From Flavobacterium sp. N1736 (lineage in GTDB: Bacteria > Bacteroidota > Bacteroidia > Flavobacteriales > Flavobacteriaceae), in contig NZ_CP109994.1 in the NCBI RefSeq assembly GCF_025947065.1, positions 2,604,001-2,668,000 on the forward strand: 64,000 nucleotides of DNA, written 5' to 3'. The stretch's first letter is position 1, and each line of letters starts with the position of its first letter. The notes below the pieces were generated by a model that saw only the letters and a program-made list of their open reading frames with translations, made no database searches and was not told the DNA's origin. The position numbers were made by a program, and so were the translations under genes. This document shows positions 43,617-52,809 of this stretch, piece after piece.

Positions 43617-45911
43617 TTATTTCAACTCAAAACCACTTTCCAATCCTTTATCAGAACTTCCTCCAACCATAATTTTAAAAGTTCCAGGTTCTACAAGATA
43701 ATTTCCATCATTATCATAAAAACCAAGTTCTTTATTGGTTAAAATAAAAGTTACGGTTTTGGTTTCTCCTTTTTTCAGATTTACCAATTCAAAACCTTTC
43801 AATTCTTTTATTGGGCGAACAATACTTGCAAATTCATCACGGATATATAATTGCACTACTTCTTTCCCGTCATAATTTCCGGAGTTGGTAACCGCAACAC
43901 TAACCTGAACATTCTCTCCTTTTGCAAAAGATGTTTTATTAATTTTTAAATCTTTATAATCAAACTTCGTATAACTCAAACCAAAACCAAACGGATATTG
44001 AGGCGTTTTCTCCACATCCATATAATGCGACCAAAACACGTTTTTATCACTGTCAACAGGCCTTCCCGTACTATATTTGTTATAATAAATAGGAACCTGA
44101 CCCACATTTCTAGGAAAAGACATTGGTAATTTCCCGCTTGGGTTATAATCTCCGTATAAAACCTGCGCCACCGCATTTCCGGTTTGAGTCCCTAATTGCC
44201 AGGCTTCTACAATTGCCGGAACATGTTCTGCAGCCCACGGAATACTCAACGGACGGCCATTATTTAAAACCAAAACGACATTTGGATTTACTTTATAAAT
44301 TTCTTCTAATAATTCCTGTTGCAGTCCAGGCAAATTAAGATCCGTTCTGCTTCTGCCCTCGCCGCTTTGAAAACCATATTCGCCTAAAACCATAACGACA
44401 ACATCAGCAGTTTTTGCGGCAGTTTTTGCAGCTTCAAATCCGTTTTTATCAGTGGTATTAAAAACCGTTTCAGTCAAAAAAGTAGCTTTTTGCGAAAGTA
44501 AATCGGCACCTTTTTCAAAAACCAATTGATTGTCTTTATATTGCTGCATTCCTTCTAAAACCGAAACGGCTGTATTATCATCTGCAGCAATTCGCCAGCT
44601 TCCAAGCGGACTATTTTTATCATTTGCCAAAGCGCCAATCAACGCAATTTTCTGTCCTGATTTTTTTAGCGGAAGCAAATTCTTCTCGTTCTTCAATAAT
44701 ACAATCGACTTTTTCGCCATGTCCAGAACTCCGTCATTATTAGCTTTATTGCCAACAACCGCTTTTTCACGTTTTTCATCGCAATATCTGTACGGATCAT
44801 CAAATAAACCCAATTCAAATTTCACACGCAAAATTCTGCGAACGGCATCATCAACCAAGGATTCTTTTACTTTTCCTTCTTTCACCAAAGCTGTTAATTT
44901 TGCAACGTATAAATACGATTCCATATCCATGTCAGAACCTGCAATTACAGCTTTTGCCGTTGCATCTTCTTCATCTTTTGCATAACCATGTGCAATCATT
45001 TCCCTAATCGAAGCATAATCTGAAATCACAAAACCATCAAACTTCCATTTTCCTTTTAAAATATCTCTTTGCAGGAAAACATTTCCCGTTGCCGGCACTC
45101 CATTCAGCGTATTAAAGGAATTCATAAACGTACGAACTCCGGCATCAACAGTTGCTTTAAAAGGCGGCAAAACCGAATTATACAACTTAGAATTACTGAT
45201 ATCTACAATATTATATTCCAATCCGGCTTCGACATAACCATACGCCGCAAAATGTTTAGCACAAGCCGCAATCGTATTTACTTTCGCTAAATCGGCAATG
45301 GTTTCTCCCTGAAAACCGTGAACTCTGGCGATTGCAATTTTACTTCCTAAATACGGATCTTCTCCCGCGCCTTCCATCACACGTCCCCAGCGCGCATCGT
45401 TTGCAACGTCAACATTGGGTCCAAAAGTCCAGTTTATTCCTGATGCCGAAGCTTCATCAGCCGCAATTGCCGCCGATTTTTTAATCGCTTCTAAATCCCA
45501 ACTTGCCGCTTCTGCCAACGGAATCGGACTCAACGTTTTATAACCGTGAATAACATCAAAACCAATAATCAGCGGAATCCCCAAACGGGTTTCTTCAACC
45601 GCAATTTTCTGCACGGCGCGAACTTCTTTTACACCGCGAACGGTTAACATACTTCCCACCCAGCCTTTTCGTAAATGTTCATATTTTAGTTCCGCAGTTC
45701 CACCTTTTGGAGCCGGTCCCGTAACATCCCAAAAACCATTATATTGATTCATTTGTCCCACTTTTTCCTCCAGAGTCATCAAAGGCAAAAGCAAATCAAT
45801 GCGTTGTTCAATAGTTTTATTTTTATCCAGATAAGGCTTTTTCTGTGCATTCATATTTCCAACTGTAAACAGGGCAAAAACCCCAATCGTTATTATTTTT
45901 TTATTTTTCAT
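43617..45911 (-). CDS. bglX: Glycoside hydrolase family 3 beta-glucosidase (BglX-like)
   Basis: The 764-residue product has a signal peptide (MKNKKIITIGVFALFTVGNMNAQ). The N-terminal GH3 domain has KHFAAYG (His220) and the nucleophile Asp298 in FDGFVISDYASI. A GH3 C-terminal alpha/beta domain (VVMVLGEYGFQSGEGRSRTDLNLPG) holds the likely acid/base, and the C-terminal fibronectin-III-like domain is present. It resembles periplasmic BglX. In the mannan setting it would remove non-reducing beta-glucose from glucomannan oligosaccharides. It may instead have beta-mannosidase or broad activity; sequence alone cannot tell. Confidence 0.93.
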   Translation of the reverse strand: MKNKKIITIGVFALFTVGNMNAQKKPYLDKNKTIEQRIDLLLPLMTLEEKVGQMNQYNGFWDVTGPAPKGGTAELKYEHLRKGWVGSMLTVRGVKEVRAVQKIAVEETRLGIPLIIGFDVIHGYKTLSPIPLAEAASWDLEAIKKSAAIAADEASASGINWTFGPNVDVANDARWGRVMEGAGEDPYLGSKIAIARVHGFQGETIADLAKVNTIAACAKHFAAYGYVEAGLEYNIVDISNSKLYNSVLPPFKATVDAGVRTFMNSFNTLNGVPATGNVFLQRDILKGKWKFDGFVISDYASIREMIAHGYAKDEEDATAKAVIAGSDMDMESYLYVAKLTALVKEGKVKESLVDDAVRRILRVKFELGLFDDPYRYCDEKREKAVVGNKANNDGVLDMAKKSIVLLKNEKNLLPLKKSGQKIALIGALANDKNSPLGSWRIAADDNTAVSVLEGMQQYKDNQLVFEKGADLLSQKATFLTETVFNTTDKNGFEAAKTAAKTADVVVMVLGEYGFQSGEGRSRTDLNLPGLQQELLEEIYKVNPNVVLVLNNGRPLSIPWAAEHVPAIVEAWQLGTQTGNAVAQVLYGDYNPSGKLPMSFPRNVGQVPIYYNKYSTGRPVDSDKNVFWSHYMDVEKTPQYPFGFGLSYTKFDYKDLKINKTSFAKGENVQVSVAVTNSGNYDGKEVVQLYIRDEFASIVRPIKELKGFELVNLKKGETKTVTFILTNKELGFYDNDGNYLVEPGTFKIMVGGSSDKGLESGFELK

Positions 45912-45963
45912 GGTTTAGTTAGTTTAGTTGTTATTGCGATAGTCTTGTTATTGCGACAATTAT

Positions 45964-46049
45964 GTCATTGCGAGGAACGAAGCAACCACACTAATAATTA
46001 GACAAAAGTCTGATTTTGTAAATGAGATTGCTTCGTTCCTCGTAATGAC
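45964..46049. repeat. REP-like palindrome GTCATTGCGAGGAAC, copy 2
   Basis: The left arm 45964-45985 and the right arm 46027-46049 (ATTGCTTCGTTCCTCGTAATG) pair around a 40-bp centre. The last base touches the stop codon of the esterase gene at 46050. Short ATTGCGA fragments also occur at 45932-45957, just upstream. Confidence 0.88.
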
Positions 46050-47441
46050 TTATTCAGTAATAAAACAAGAAGCCGGTAAATTAGCCTTATTAAACAAATC
46101 AGATTGTATTGTATTTCCCCACGCAAATCTCACTTTTACAGGAGTCGTAACTTTTTTACTCACCAAAATCACCTGATTATTTTTTATAGAAGCTTCTGCG
46201 GGATAGAAAACTCCATCGGCTCCGGATAATTCAAATTGATTTGAAGTTTTGTTTTTAAAATACAATCCTTCTGCATAATCAAACGAAACGATTATTTTAT
46301 TTTTATCCACTTTAAAATCTCTGTAAAGCGGACCATTCACCAAATTAGAATTTAGTCCTGAAACTTCGGGATAAGTGTCGGCCAAAGCCAGATTTGCCAA
46401 ACGAATTCCAACATCTTTTTTATTCTTTGGATGAATATCAATTGTATCCGAAATATCGCTTGTTAAAACCATTCCGGTTTTTGGAATTTCTTTCAGGATT
46501 TTTCTTTGGGAATCTCTTACAATAACATTTGAGAAATTATTGCTACCGGTTTTATATGGCGCAATCTGCACGAAATAAAACGGAAATTCGTCTTGCCAGG
46601 CTTTTCGCCATGAAGCAATTAAAGCCGATAATGTTTTATCATACACTAATGAACCAACATTCGATTCTCCCTGATACCATAAAGTTCCGGCAATTTTAAA
46701 ACCTGTAATTGGATAAATCATCGCATTATAAGCGCGTCCGGGCTGGCGTGGTCCGTATTCTTGTTCGTTTAGTTTTTTGGCATTTTCTAATAAAACAGGA
46801 TCGTTTTGAACCACTTCTTCCGGCATCCAGATTTCAGCCGGAGTTCCGCCCCAATTGGATGAAATTAATCCGATGGGAATGTTTTTTAAATCTTGCTGCA
46901 AACGTTTGGCAAAAAAGTAACCAATCGCACTAAAATATTTCATGGTTTCAGGAGTCGATTCTGTCCAATTTCCTGATAGGTTATTTTGTGGAGTTACAGC
47001 GGTTAATTTCGGAACTGTAAAAAAGCGAATATTAGCATTCGTCGCATTTTTCATTTCTTCTTCGCCGTTGTCAATTCCCCAGCTTGCAGACATTTCCATG
47101 TTGGATTGTCCGGCACAAACCCAAACTTCACCAATCAAAATGTTCTTTAAAACAACTTCATTATATCCTTTTATAGAAATGGTGAAAGGTCCTCCGGCTT
47201 CGGGAGTTTTTATATGTAATTCCCACTGCGCCTGATTGTTGGCAACCACTTTATATTCCTGATTGTTCCAGCTTGAAGTTAATTTGATTTCTTCTTTCGG
47301 ATTTGCCCAACCCCAAATTTTTACTTCGGCATTGCGCTGCAAAACCATATTATCGCCAAAAATATTCGGAAGTGTTACGTTTGCCATCATAGTACCGGAA
47401 ATCAATAGAAAGAAAACAAACTTAAATATATTATTTTTCAT
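46050..47441 (-). CDS. SGNH-type acetylesterase with SASA domain (sialate O-acetylesterase-like)
   Basis: The 463-residue product has a signal peptide (KFVFFLLISGTMMA) and an N-terminal beta-domain (LPNIFGDNMVLQRNAEVKIWGWA). A SASA esterase domain follows, with catalytic Ser113 in WVCAGQSNMEM, oxyanion motif SNWGGTPAEIW, WYQGESN and a C-terminal His in IDIHPKNKKDVGIRLANLAL. Proteins of this family release acetyl groups from sialic acids or, in polysaccharide loci, from plant glycans. Here acetylated mannan is the likely substrate. Its start overlaps the CE2 gene stop by 11 bp, so the two esterases are translationally coupled. Confidence 0.88.
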   Translation of the reverse strand: MKNNIFKFVFFLLISGTMMANVTLPNIFGDNMVLQRNAEVKIWGWANPKEEIKLTSSWNNQEYKVVANNQAQWELHIKTPEAGGPFTISIKGYNEVVLKNILIGEVWVCAGQSNMEMSASWGIDNGEEEMKNATNANIRFFTVPKLTAVTPQNNLSGNWTESTPETMKYFSAIGYFFAKRLQQDLKNIPIGLISSNWGGTPAEIWMPEEVVQNDPVLLENAKKLNEQEYGPRQPGRAYNAMIYPITGFKIAGTLWYQGESNVGSLVYDKTLSALIASWRKAWQDEFPFYFVQIAPYKTGSNNFSNVIVRDSQRKILKEIPKTGMVLTSDISDTIDIHPKNKKDVGIRLANLALADTYPEVSGLNSNLVNGPLYRDFKVDKNKIIVSFDYAEGLYFKNKTSNQFELSGADGVFYPAEASIKNNQVILVSKKVTTPVKVRFAWGNTIQSDLFNKANLPASCFITE

Positions 47442-48525
47442 TTAGCAGCTTTTTTAAAAATGGAGCATATTCATTCGCTAAAACCTTATGATCTGCAATA
47501 TCAGGATGCCCTGAACAACCTTTAGGCGTCATAGGTTTGAATTTAAAAATCTGAATTGGTTTATGTGTTTTATCTTCCGCGAAAGCGTTTTTCACTTTAT
47601 TAAGACAATCTTCAAAAACAACTGCATTTTGTCCGTTTACCATCGGGCTGTTTGTAATTACAATTTGTCCTTTTGGGTTATGCACGTAAAGCATTTTTAT
47701 AAAATTGATGTAATTCGAAACATACTTTTCGACATTAAAAGGCAAACGTTCTTTTTTACCATCTCCTCCCGAAAAATCATTAGTCCCTAACGCAATACTT
47801 ATAATATCCGGCTGAAAAGCAAAATCATATTTAGGCTTAGAATTGTCTTTTGTTAAATATAAATTCTGATACACATCCGGCATAATCGCTTCCTCTTTAT
47901 TTTCGTCGTTCCAGTTTCTATACATTCCAATTCCTGAAACAGAGCTCATCAAATAATCAACATCAATTGCTCTCGAAAGTACCGGTCCGTAAGCATAATA
48001 TCCATTATGATGATCAAAATATTCTCCTTTATCACACGGAATATCAGATGGATCACTTGCTGCTCCACAAGTTATAGAATCTCCAATAAACTCAATTTTC
48101 TTTTTCTTTTTTGCAGAAATTGAAGTTAGTTTTGCGGTTGTTCCCCCAAATAGAATTCCGCCGCTATGCGCTTCTGTCGTTTTATAAATGGTAAGATTAT
48201 GGATCTTTTTATTTGAAGTAATTTTTATTGGGAAAGATTGTGCCGCACCTTTTTCAATTTTTATTTTACCAATATATTTTCCGTCTAAAACCAGAGAAAC
48301 ATAATTATGATGTTCATATGAATCAATACTTTGCAGAGAAATTGCACAATTATTTCCGGTAAAATTAAATGAAACCGAAGAAGCCGTTCCTATCAAAATA
48401 ACACTATCATTTTGAAGTTTTTCAACACGTCCGGCATATAAATAGTTTGTGGTTTTATTTTGTGAAGTCGAAATCAGCGAAATCAACAAAAACGAAATTA
48501 AAAGTATAATTTTTTTAAGAAACAT
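47431..48525 (-). CDS. Carbohydrate esterase family 2 acetylesterase
   Basis: I choose the ATG at 48525 (364 residues; MFLKKIILLISFLLISLISTSQ is a signal peptide). The longer frame from 48669 adds 48 residues with a second hydrophobic run and is unlikely. An N-terminal jelly-roll domain (about 28-135) precedes an SGNH domain with Ser150 in IEFIGDSITCGAAS, the GTND block in ISIALGTNDFSGGDG, and the His in GCSGHPDIADHK. CE2 enzymes remove O-acetyl groups from xylan and glucomannan at O6 with a Ser-His dyad. It is the upstream member of the two-esterase pair and fits an acetylated mannan substrate. Confidence 0.9.
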   Translation of the reverse strand: MFLKKIILLISFLLISLISTSQNKTTNYLYAGRVEKLQNDSVILIGTASSVSFNFTGNNCAISLQSIDSYEHHNYVSLVLDGKYIGKIKIEKGAAQSFPIKITSNKKIHNLTIYKTTEAHSGGILFGGTTAKLTSISAKKKKKIEFIGDSITCGAASDPSDIPCDKGEYFDHHNGYYAYGPVLSRAIDVDYLMSSVSGIGMYRNWNDENKEEAIMPDVYQNLYLTKDNSKPKYDFAFQPDIISIALGTNDFSGGDGKKERLPFNVEKYVSNYINFIKMLYVHNPKGQIVITNSPMVNGQNAVVFEDCLNKVKNAFAEDKTHKPIQIFKFKPMTPKGCSGHPDIADHKVLANEYAPFLKKLLNEK

Positions 48526-48741
48526 AATTTTTTTGTTAAAATATAAATGCGATTCACAAATATACCTGAAATAAAACAGGCAAAAAGATACTAAAACATC
48601 AAAAAGCAATAAAAAAACACCAAAATAATAGGTCTTTTTTCTCGTTTTATATGATAAATAAAAACTCATAACAAACCATTCCTTTGATATTCAAAAGCAA
48701 GAGTCTATCTTTATGAATTAAACTTGTATTATTCTTTCAAC

Positions 48742-49248
48742 ATGAAATCGACCATTTATATACTATTTGCAATATTCTTTTTATCGTGTTCCTTTACATC
48801 AAAAGAAAATAAAACGGTAATTGATCCAGTTCAAAAAACATCTGCAAATGTTGATAGGGATTTACTGGTACTTTACGCTAAACAATATTTAGGAACGCCT
48901 TATTTATATGCCGGAAATGATCCTAAGAAAGGTTTTGACTGTTCTGGATTTGTGAGTTACGTTTTTAAAAATTTTGATATTGATTTGCCCAGAAGTTCGG
49001 GCAGCTACAAAAATTTAGGAACCGCATTGAAACCCGAAGATTTTAAAGTGGGAGATATTTTAGTTTTTTATGGCTATCAGGACAAAACTATTATTGGTCA
49101 TTTGGGAATTATTTGCGAAGCAAACGGAATGCAGTCAAAATTTATACATGCTTCATCAGGAAAAGTAAATAGCGTAACGATCACTTCACTTGACACAGAA
49201 CATTATACAAAACGTTTTTATAAATGTATTGATGTAATTTCTAAATAA
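48742..49248 (+). CDS. NlpC/P60-family endopeptidase, lipoprotein
   Basis: I choose the ATG at 48742 (168 residues), because the TTG 18 nt upstream only adds MYYSFN before a good lipoprotein signal (MKSTIYILFAIFFLSCSF, Cys16). The C40 domain has YAKQYLGTPYLYAGNDPKKGFDCSGFVSYVF with the catalytic Cys, DLPRSSGSYKNLG, and the His in IGHLGIICEAN. These enzymes cut stem peptides of peptidoglycan, typically D-Glu to diamino acid bonds. It is a single-gene unit divergent from the CE2 gene. Confidence 0.93.
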   Translation: MKSTIYILFAIFFLSCSFTSKENKTVIDPVQKTSANVDRDLLVLYAKQYLGTPYLYAGNDPKKGFDCSGFVSYVFKNFDIDLPRSSGSYKNLGTALKPEDFKVGDILVFYGYQDKTIIGHLGIICEANGMQSKFIHASSGKVNSVTITSLDTEHYTKRFYKCIDVISK

Positions 49249-49270
49249 ATTTTTCATTTAAAAACATAAA

Positions 49271-49303
49271 AAAACTCCAGATACATTACATATCTGGAGT
49301 TTT
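49271..49303. terminator. Bidirectional terminator hairpin
   Basis: AAAACTCCAGATA and TATCTGGAGTTTT form a perfect 13-bp stem with a 7-nt loop, between the convergent NlpC/P60 and DUF1573 genes. Confidence 0.88.
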
Positions 49304-49328
49304 CCCCTTTATAATCAACCTTTTATTT

Positions 49329-49745
49329 TTAGATAACCGTTCCTTTTAAGGTAAGGGTTTTTGGTGTTGCTTCGGCGCTTGTTGTTACAGTTACTGTTTT
49401 TGCAAATGCACCTTTATTTGCTGCATTGTAAGTAGCTGTTATTTTTGCAGATTTACCCGGTAAAATTGGTTCTTTTGTATAATCTGTTGCTGTACAACCG
49501 CAAGATCCTACTACATTAGTAATTACAACGGCTGTTTTTCCTGTATTTTTAAATTCGTAAACAATTGCTTTTGGAGTTCCTTGCGGAATTTCACCTACAT
49601 CTACTGTTTCTGCTTTCCAAACTAATGTTGAAGCTGTGATTGCAGTAATTTCTTCTGTAGAAACTATTGCCTGAACTGGCGCTATTGCTGAGAATGACAT
49701 TAATCCTAAAGCTAAAGATAACATTGAAATTTTAATGATTTTCAT
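49329..49745 (-). CDS. DUF1573 domain protein, secreted
   Basis: The 138-residue product has a signal peptide (MKIIKISMLSLALGLMSFSAIAP...A). The DUF1573 Ig-like domain has DVGEIPQGTPKAIVYEFKNTGKTAVVITNVVGSCGCTATDYTKEPILPGKSAKITATYNA; the CGCT motif and Pro-Gly turn are the family hallmark. Such proteins are common in Bacteroidota and have no fixed function; the exposed Cys pair suggests metal or redox properties. The upstream 170 bp carry no other gene. Confidence 0.9.
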   Translation of the reverse strand: MKIIKISMLSLALGLMSFSAIAPVQAIVSTEEITAITASTLVWKAETVDVGEIPQGTPKAIVYEFKNTGKTAVVITNVVGSCGCTATDYTKEPILPGKSAKITATYNAANKGAFAKTVTVTTSAEATPKTLTLKGTVI

Positions 49746-49917
49746 AATAAATATATTTTAAAGTGGTTTATAGTAAATTTTCTTTGTCAAAAGTAGTTGA
49801 GATAAAAACAATTCGCTGTTAAGCGGTTTCAAATGTTTGTTAATGACATGTTAATGGGTATTTTTCGTATAAATTCATTTATTTTTTACCTATATTACAC
49901 TATGTAAATACGATTCA

Positions 49918-51180
49918 TTGAAAATAAATAAACTCAACAGTATCATTCTTTTAGGACTTATTGCCATCATCAGTATTTTGGTAGCGCAATTGCTATGGAC
50001 TAAAGAAGCCTTTACTTTAGAGCAAAAAAAATTAAGTCAGAAAACCCATATTGCTTTGCTTGAAGTGGCAAAAAAGCTCTATGAAGGTACAAATCATGAG
50101 TTGCCTGTACAGAATCCTGTTCAAAAAATTGCCAATGATTATTATATTGTAAACGTCGAAAATGACTTTGAACCTGATATTTTAGAATTTTATCTGAAAA
50201 CAGAGTTTAAAAAAATGAATATTACTTCTGATTTTGAATATGCAATGTATAATTGTCAGAGCGACGAAATGGTGTATGGCAATTATATTTCGTTATCTAA
50301 ACAGGAAAAAGCAAAACAATCTATTTATTTTCCAAAACATAAAAATTTGGTATATTATTTTGCTGTTCGATTTCCAAATGAAACATCGTATTTGTTTAGT
50401 TCGATGCGTTTTTGGTTTGTGCTTTCGATAGTATTGGTGCTTATTTTATTGATTTATGTTTATTCGATTTTTACGCTTTTACAACAAAAAAAATATTCTG
50501 AATTACAGCGTGATTTCATTAATAATATGACACACGAATTTAAAACGCCTTTGTCGTCGATTTTAATTGCTTCCAAATATTTAATTGAACAAAATCCGAT
50601 TAAGGAAGATAAAAAATTATATACTTATACGGATATTATCATTAAACAAAGTCATAAATTAAATCATCATATTGAGAAAATTTTAAATACTGCCAAATCT
50701 GATTATAAGACATTAGAATTAAAAAAAGAATGGGTTTTGATTGTTCCTGTTATCAAAGAAACAATCGAAAATATTGTACTGAAATATCCAGAAGCAATTA
50801 TCAAAATTGACAATAAAGCAACTGATTATAAAATTGAAACAGATGTTTTTCATTTTACGAACTTAATCTATAATTTATTGGATAATGCGGTAAAATATTG
50901 CAATGAAAAACCAAAAATCACAATTGAAATTACAGAGGAAAACCAAATTTTAAAATTAGCTTTTATTGATAACGGAATTGGAATTCCTGTCAAAAACCTG
51001 TCTTTAATTTTTGATAAATTTTACCGCATTCAAAATCAAAAAGGCAATGAAGTCAATGGTTTTGGTCTTGGTCTATACTATGTAAAAGAAATTTGCAATT
51101 TGCAGAACTGGAAAATAAAAGCCGAAAATAACGAAATAAAAGGTGTTACCGTCGCCTTATCAATTCCTTATAAAAAATGA
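49918..51180 (+). CDS. Sensor histidine kinase
   Basis: The 420-residue kinase begins with a TTG at 49918 (MKINKLNSIILLGLIAI). It has two membrane segments (about 8-27 and 166-188) around a ~135-residue periplasmic sensor domain. The H box has His206 in FINNMTHEFKTPLSS, and a HATPase follows (NLLDNAVKYC, DNGIGIPVKNL, GFGLGLYYVKEI). There is no HAMP domain. This layout is common for Bacteroidota class I kinases paired with OmpR regulators, whose gene overlaps it by 4 bp (ATGA). The ligand is unknown. Confidence 0.93.
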   Translation: MKINKLNSIILLGLIAIISILVAQLLWTKEAFTLEQKKLSQKTHIALLEVAKKLYEGTNHELPVQNPVQKIANDYYIVNVENDFEPDILEFYLKTEFKKMNITSDFEYAMYNCQSDEMVYGNYISLSKQEKAKQSIYFPKHKNLVYYFAVRFPNETSYLFSSMRFWFVLSIVLVLILLIYVYSIFTLLQQKKYSELQRDFINNMTHEFKTPLSSILIASKYLIEQNPIKEDKKLYTYTDIIIKQSHKLNHHIEKILNTAKSDYKTLELKKEWVLIVPVIKETIENIVLKYPEAIIKIDNKATDYKIETDVFHFTNLIYNLLDNAVKYCNEKPKITIEITEENQILKLAFIDNGIGIPVKNLSLIFDKFYRIQNQKGNEVNGFGLGLYYVKEICNLQNWKIKAENNEIKGVTVALSIPYKK

Positions 51181-51860
51181 AAAACTTTAAAATTCTTTAT
51201 ACCGAAGATGATGAAACATTAGCGTTTCTAACCAAAGATAATCTGGAACAAAATAATTATGATGTCGTGCATTGCTCTGATGGCAAATTAGGTTTGGAAG
51301 CTTTTAGAAAAGAAGATTTCGATGTTTGCATTCTTGACATTATGCTGCCAAAAATTGACGGTTTCGAACTGGCAACAGAAATTAGAAAAAACAATACTGA
51401 TATCCCGATTATTTTTCTTTCGGCAAAAACTTTAAAAGAAGACCGTATTAAAGGATTGCGTTTGGGCGCTGATGACTATCTCGTAAAACCTTTTAGTATT
51501 GAAGAATTATTATTGAAAATTGAAATTTTCCTGAAACGGTCACACAAAAACAGTTTGGTAGAAAAATCGCTTTACACAATTGGTAAATATCAATTTGACT
51601 ACACGAATTATTTCCTTTTTAATGAAAATGAAAAAATTGGTCTTACACAACGCGAAGCCGAACTTTTAAAATTATTCTACGATCATAAAAATGTGGTTTT
51701 AAAAAGAGAAAAAATTCTTTCGACACTTTGGGGAAATGACGATTATTTTACCGGACGCAGTCTGGATGTTTTTATTTCTCGTTTGCGTAAATTTTTAATC
51801 AATGAAAAAGGTATTTCTATAGAAAATATTCACGGCGTTGGTTTTCGTTTTAAGATGTAA
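51177..51860 (+). CDS. OmpR-family response regulator
   Basis: The 227-residue regulator has a receiver domain with acidic pocket Glu10-Asp12 (YTEDDETL), phospho-acceptor Asp54 (CILDIMLPKIDGF) and Lys104 (YLVKPFS). The C-terminal winged-helix domain (LTQREAELLKLFYDHKNVVLKREKILSTLWG, SLDVFISRLRKFL, IHGVGFRFKM) binds DNA. It overlaps the kinase stop by four bases (ATGA) and is co-translated with it. Its own targets are not visible. Confidence 0.95.
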   Translation: MKNFKILYTEDDETLAFLTKDNLEQNNYDVVHCSDGKLGLEAFRKEDFDVCILDIMLPKIDGFELATEIRKNNTDIPIIFLSAKTLKEDRIKGLRLGADDYLVKPFSIEELLLKIEIFLKRSHKNSLVEKSLYTIGKYQFDYTNYFLFNENEKIGLTQREAELLKLFYDHKNVVLKREKILSTLWGNDDYFTGRSLDVFISRLRKFLINEKGISIENIHGVGFRFKM

Positions 51861-51917
51861 TTTATTGCTAATATTTGTTTTAAAATTTTGTATTTTTAAT
51901 ATCTAATTTTTTCCGAT

Positions 51918-52682
51918 ATGAAATTACATCATTTACGAAATGCTACTTTAGTTATAGAAACAGATCAACATGTGATTTTGGTTGATCCGATGTTAGGAAA
52001 GAAAAAAACGATTCCGCCCTTTACAATCTTTCGATATAAACCTAAAAGAAATCCTTTAGTTGCTTTGCCTAAAAACAGCAGAGAAATTTTAAGCAAAGTA
52101 ACCCATTGCCTCATTACACATTTACACCCAGATCATATTGATAAAGCCGGAGAAGTTTTTTTAAGACGAAAAAACATTCCGGTTACTTGTAGCGTCAAAG
52201 ACGAAAAAATCCTGACAACAAGAGGTTTGAATATCGTTCAAAGTTTAAACTATTGGGAACCACAGGAATTTTTAGACGGAAAAATCACTGGAATTCCTGC
52301 TATTCATGGCTACGGATTTATCGCGAAACCAATGGGAAATGTAATGGGTTTTCATATTGAATTGGCTAATGAAAAATCTGTTTATGTTAGTTCTGATACT
52401 ATTTTTACAGAACATGTACAAAAAGTTCTCGTTGAATTTAAGCCCGAAATTGCTGTTGTAGCCTGTGGAACTGCCCGACTTGATATTGGTCAGCCTTTAT
52501 TAATGCGAATGAATGATATTTTAAAATTTGTTGCTTTGGCTCCAAATCAGGTTTTTGCCAATCATTTAGAAGCTTTAAATCATTGTCCAACAAAACGATC
52601 AGAATTAAGAGCGGCTTTAGAAGAAAATAATCTTTTGTCGAAAGTTGCAATTCCAGAAGATGGGGAGAATGTTTCTTATTAA
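51918..52682 (+). CDS. Metallo-beta-lactamase-fold hydrolase (UlaG-like)
   Basis: The 254-residue cytoplasmic protein has the metal motif THLHPDHIDKAG, MKLHHLRNATLVIETDQHVILVDPMLG at the start, a second metal His in AIHGYGF, Asp in YVSSDTIF and a C-terminal His in NHLEALNHCP. This is the UlaG/PhnP-like group of the MBL superfamily; the substrate is unknown (lactonase, phosphodiesterase or nuclease-type activities occur). It follows the response regulator by 57 bp on the same strand and may be transcribed with it. Confidence 0.9.
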   Translation: MKLHHLRNATLVIETDQHVILVDPMLGKKKTIPPFTIFRYKPKRNPLVALPKNSREILSKVTHCLITHLHPDHIDKAGEVFLRRKNIPVTCSVKDEKILTTRGLNIVQSLNYWEPQEFLDGKITGIPAIHGYGFIAKPMGNVMGFHIELANEKSVYVSSDTIFTEHVQKVLVEFKPEIAVVACGTARLDIGQPLLMRMNDILKFVALAPNQVFANHLEALNHCPTKRSELRAALEENNLLSKVAIPEDGENVSY

Positions 52683-52742
52683 TTATATAAAGTAATTTGT
52701 GAAATGTGAGAAGTAAAATCTTGTCAATCTAGTTTATGTGAT

Positions 52743-52771
52743 TTGCTTCGCCTGTTTGCCAGCGCTTGGGT
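52743..52771 (-). repeat. AGCG...GAAGCAA repeat, copy 2 (minus strand)
   Basis: Read on the minus strand, ACCCAAGCGCTGGCAAACAG is followed by GCGAAGCAA. It matches the copy at 20187-20215 (AACCCGAGCGATTGCGAGCA, then GACGAAGCAA) at most positions. It stands between convergent genes. Confidence 0.45.
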
Positions 52772-52809
52772 CTCCTTCGTAGAAATGACAAAAATTCATT
52801 GCAATTTTA

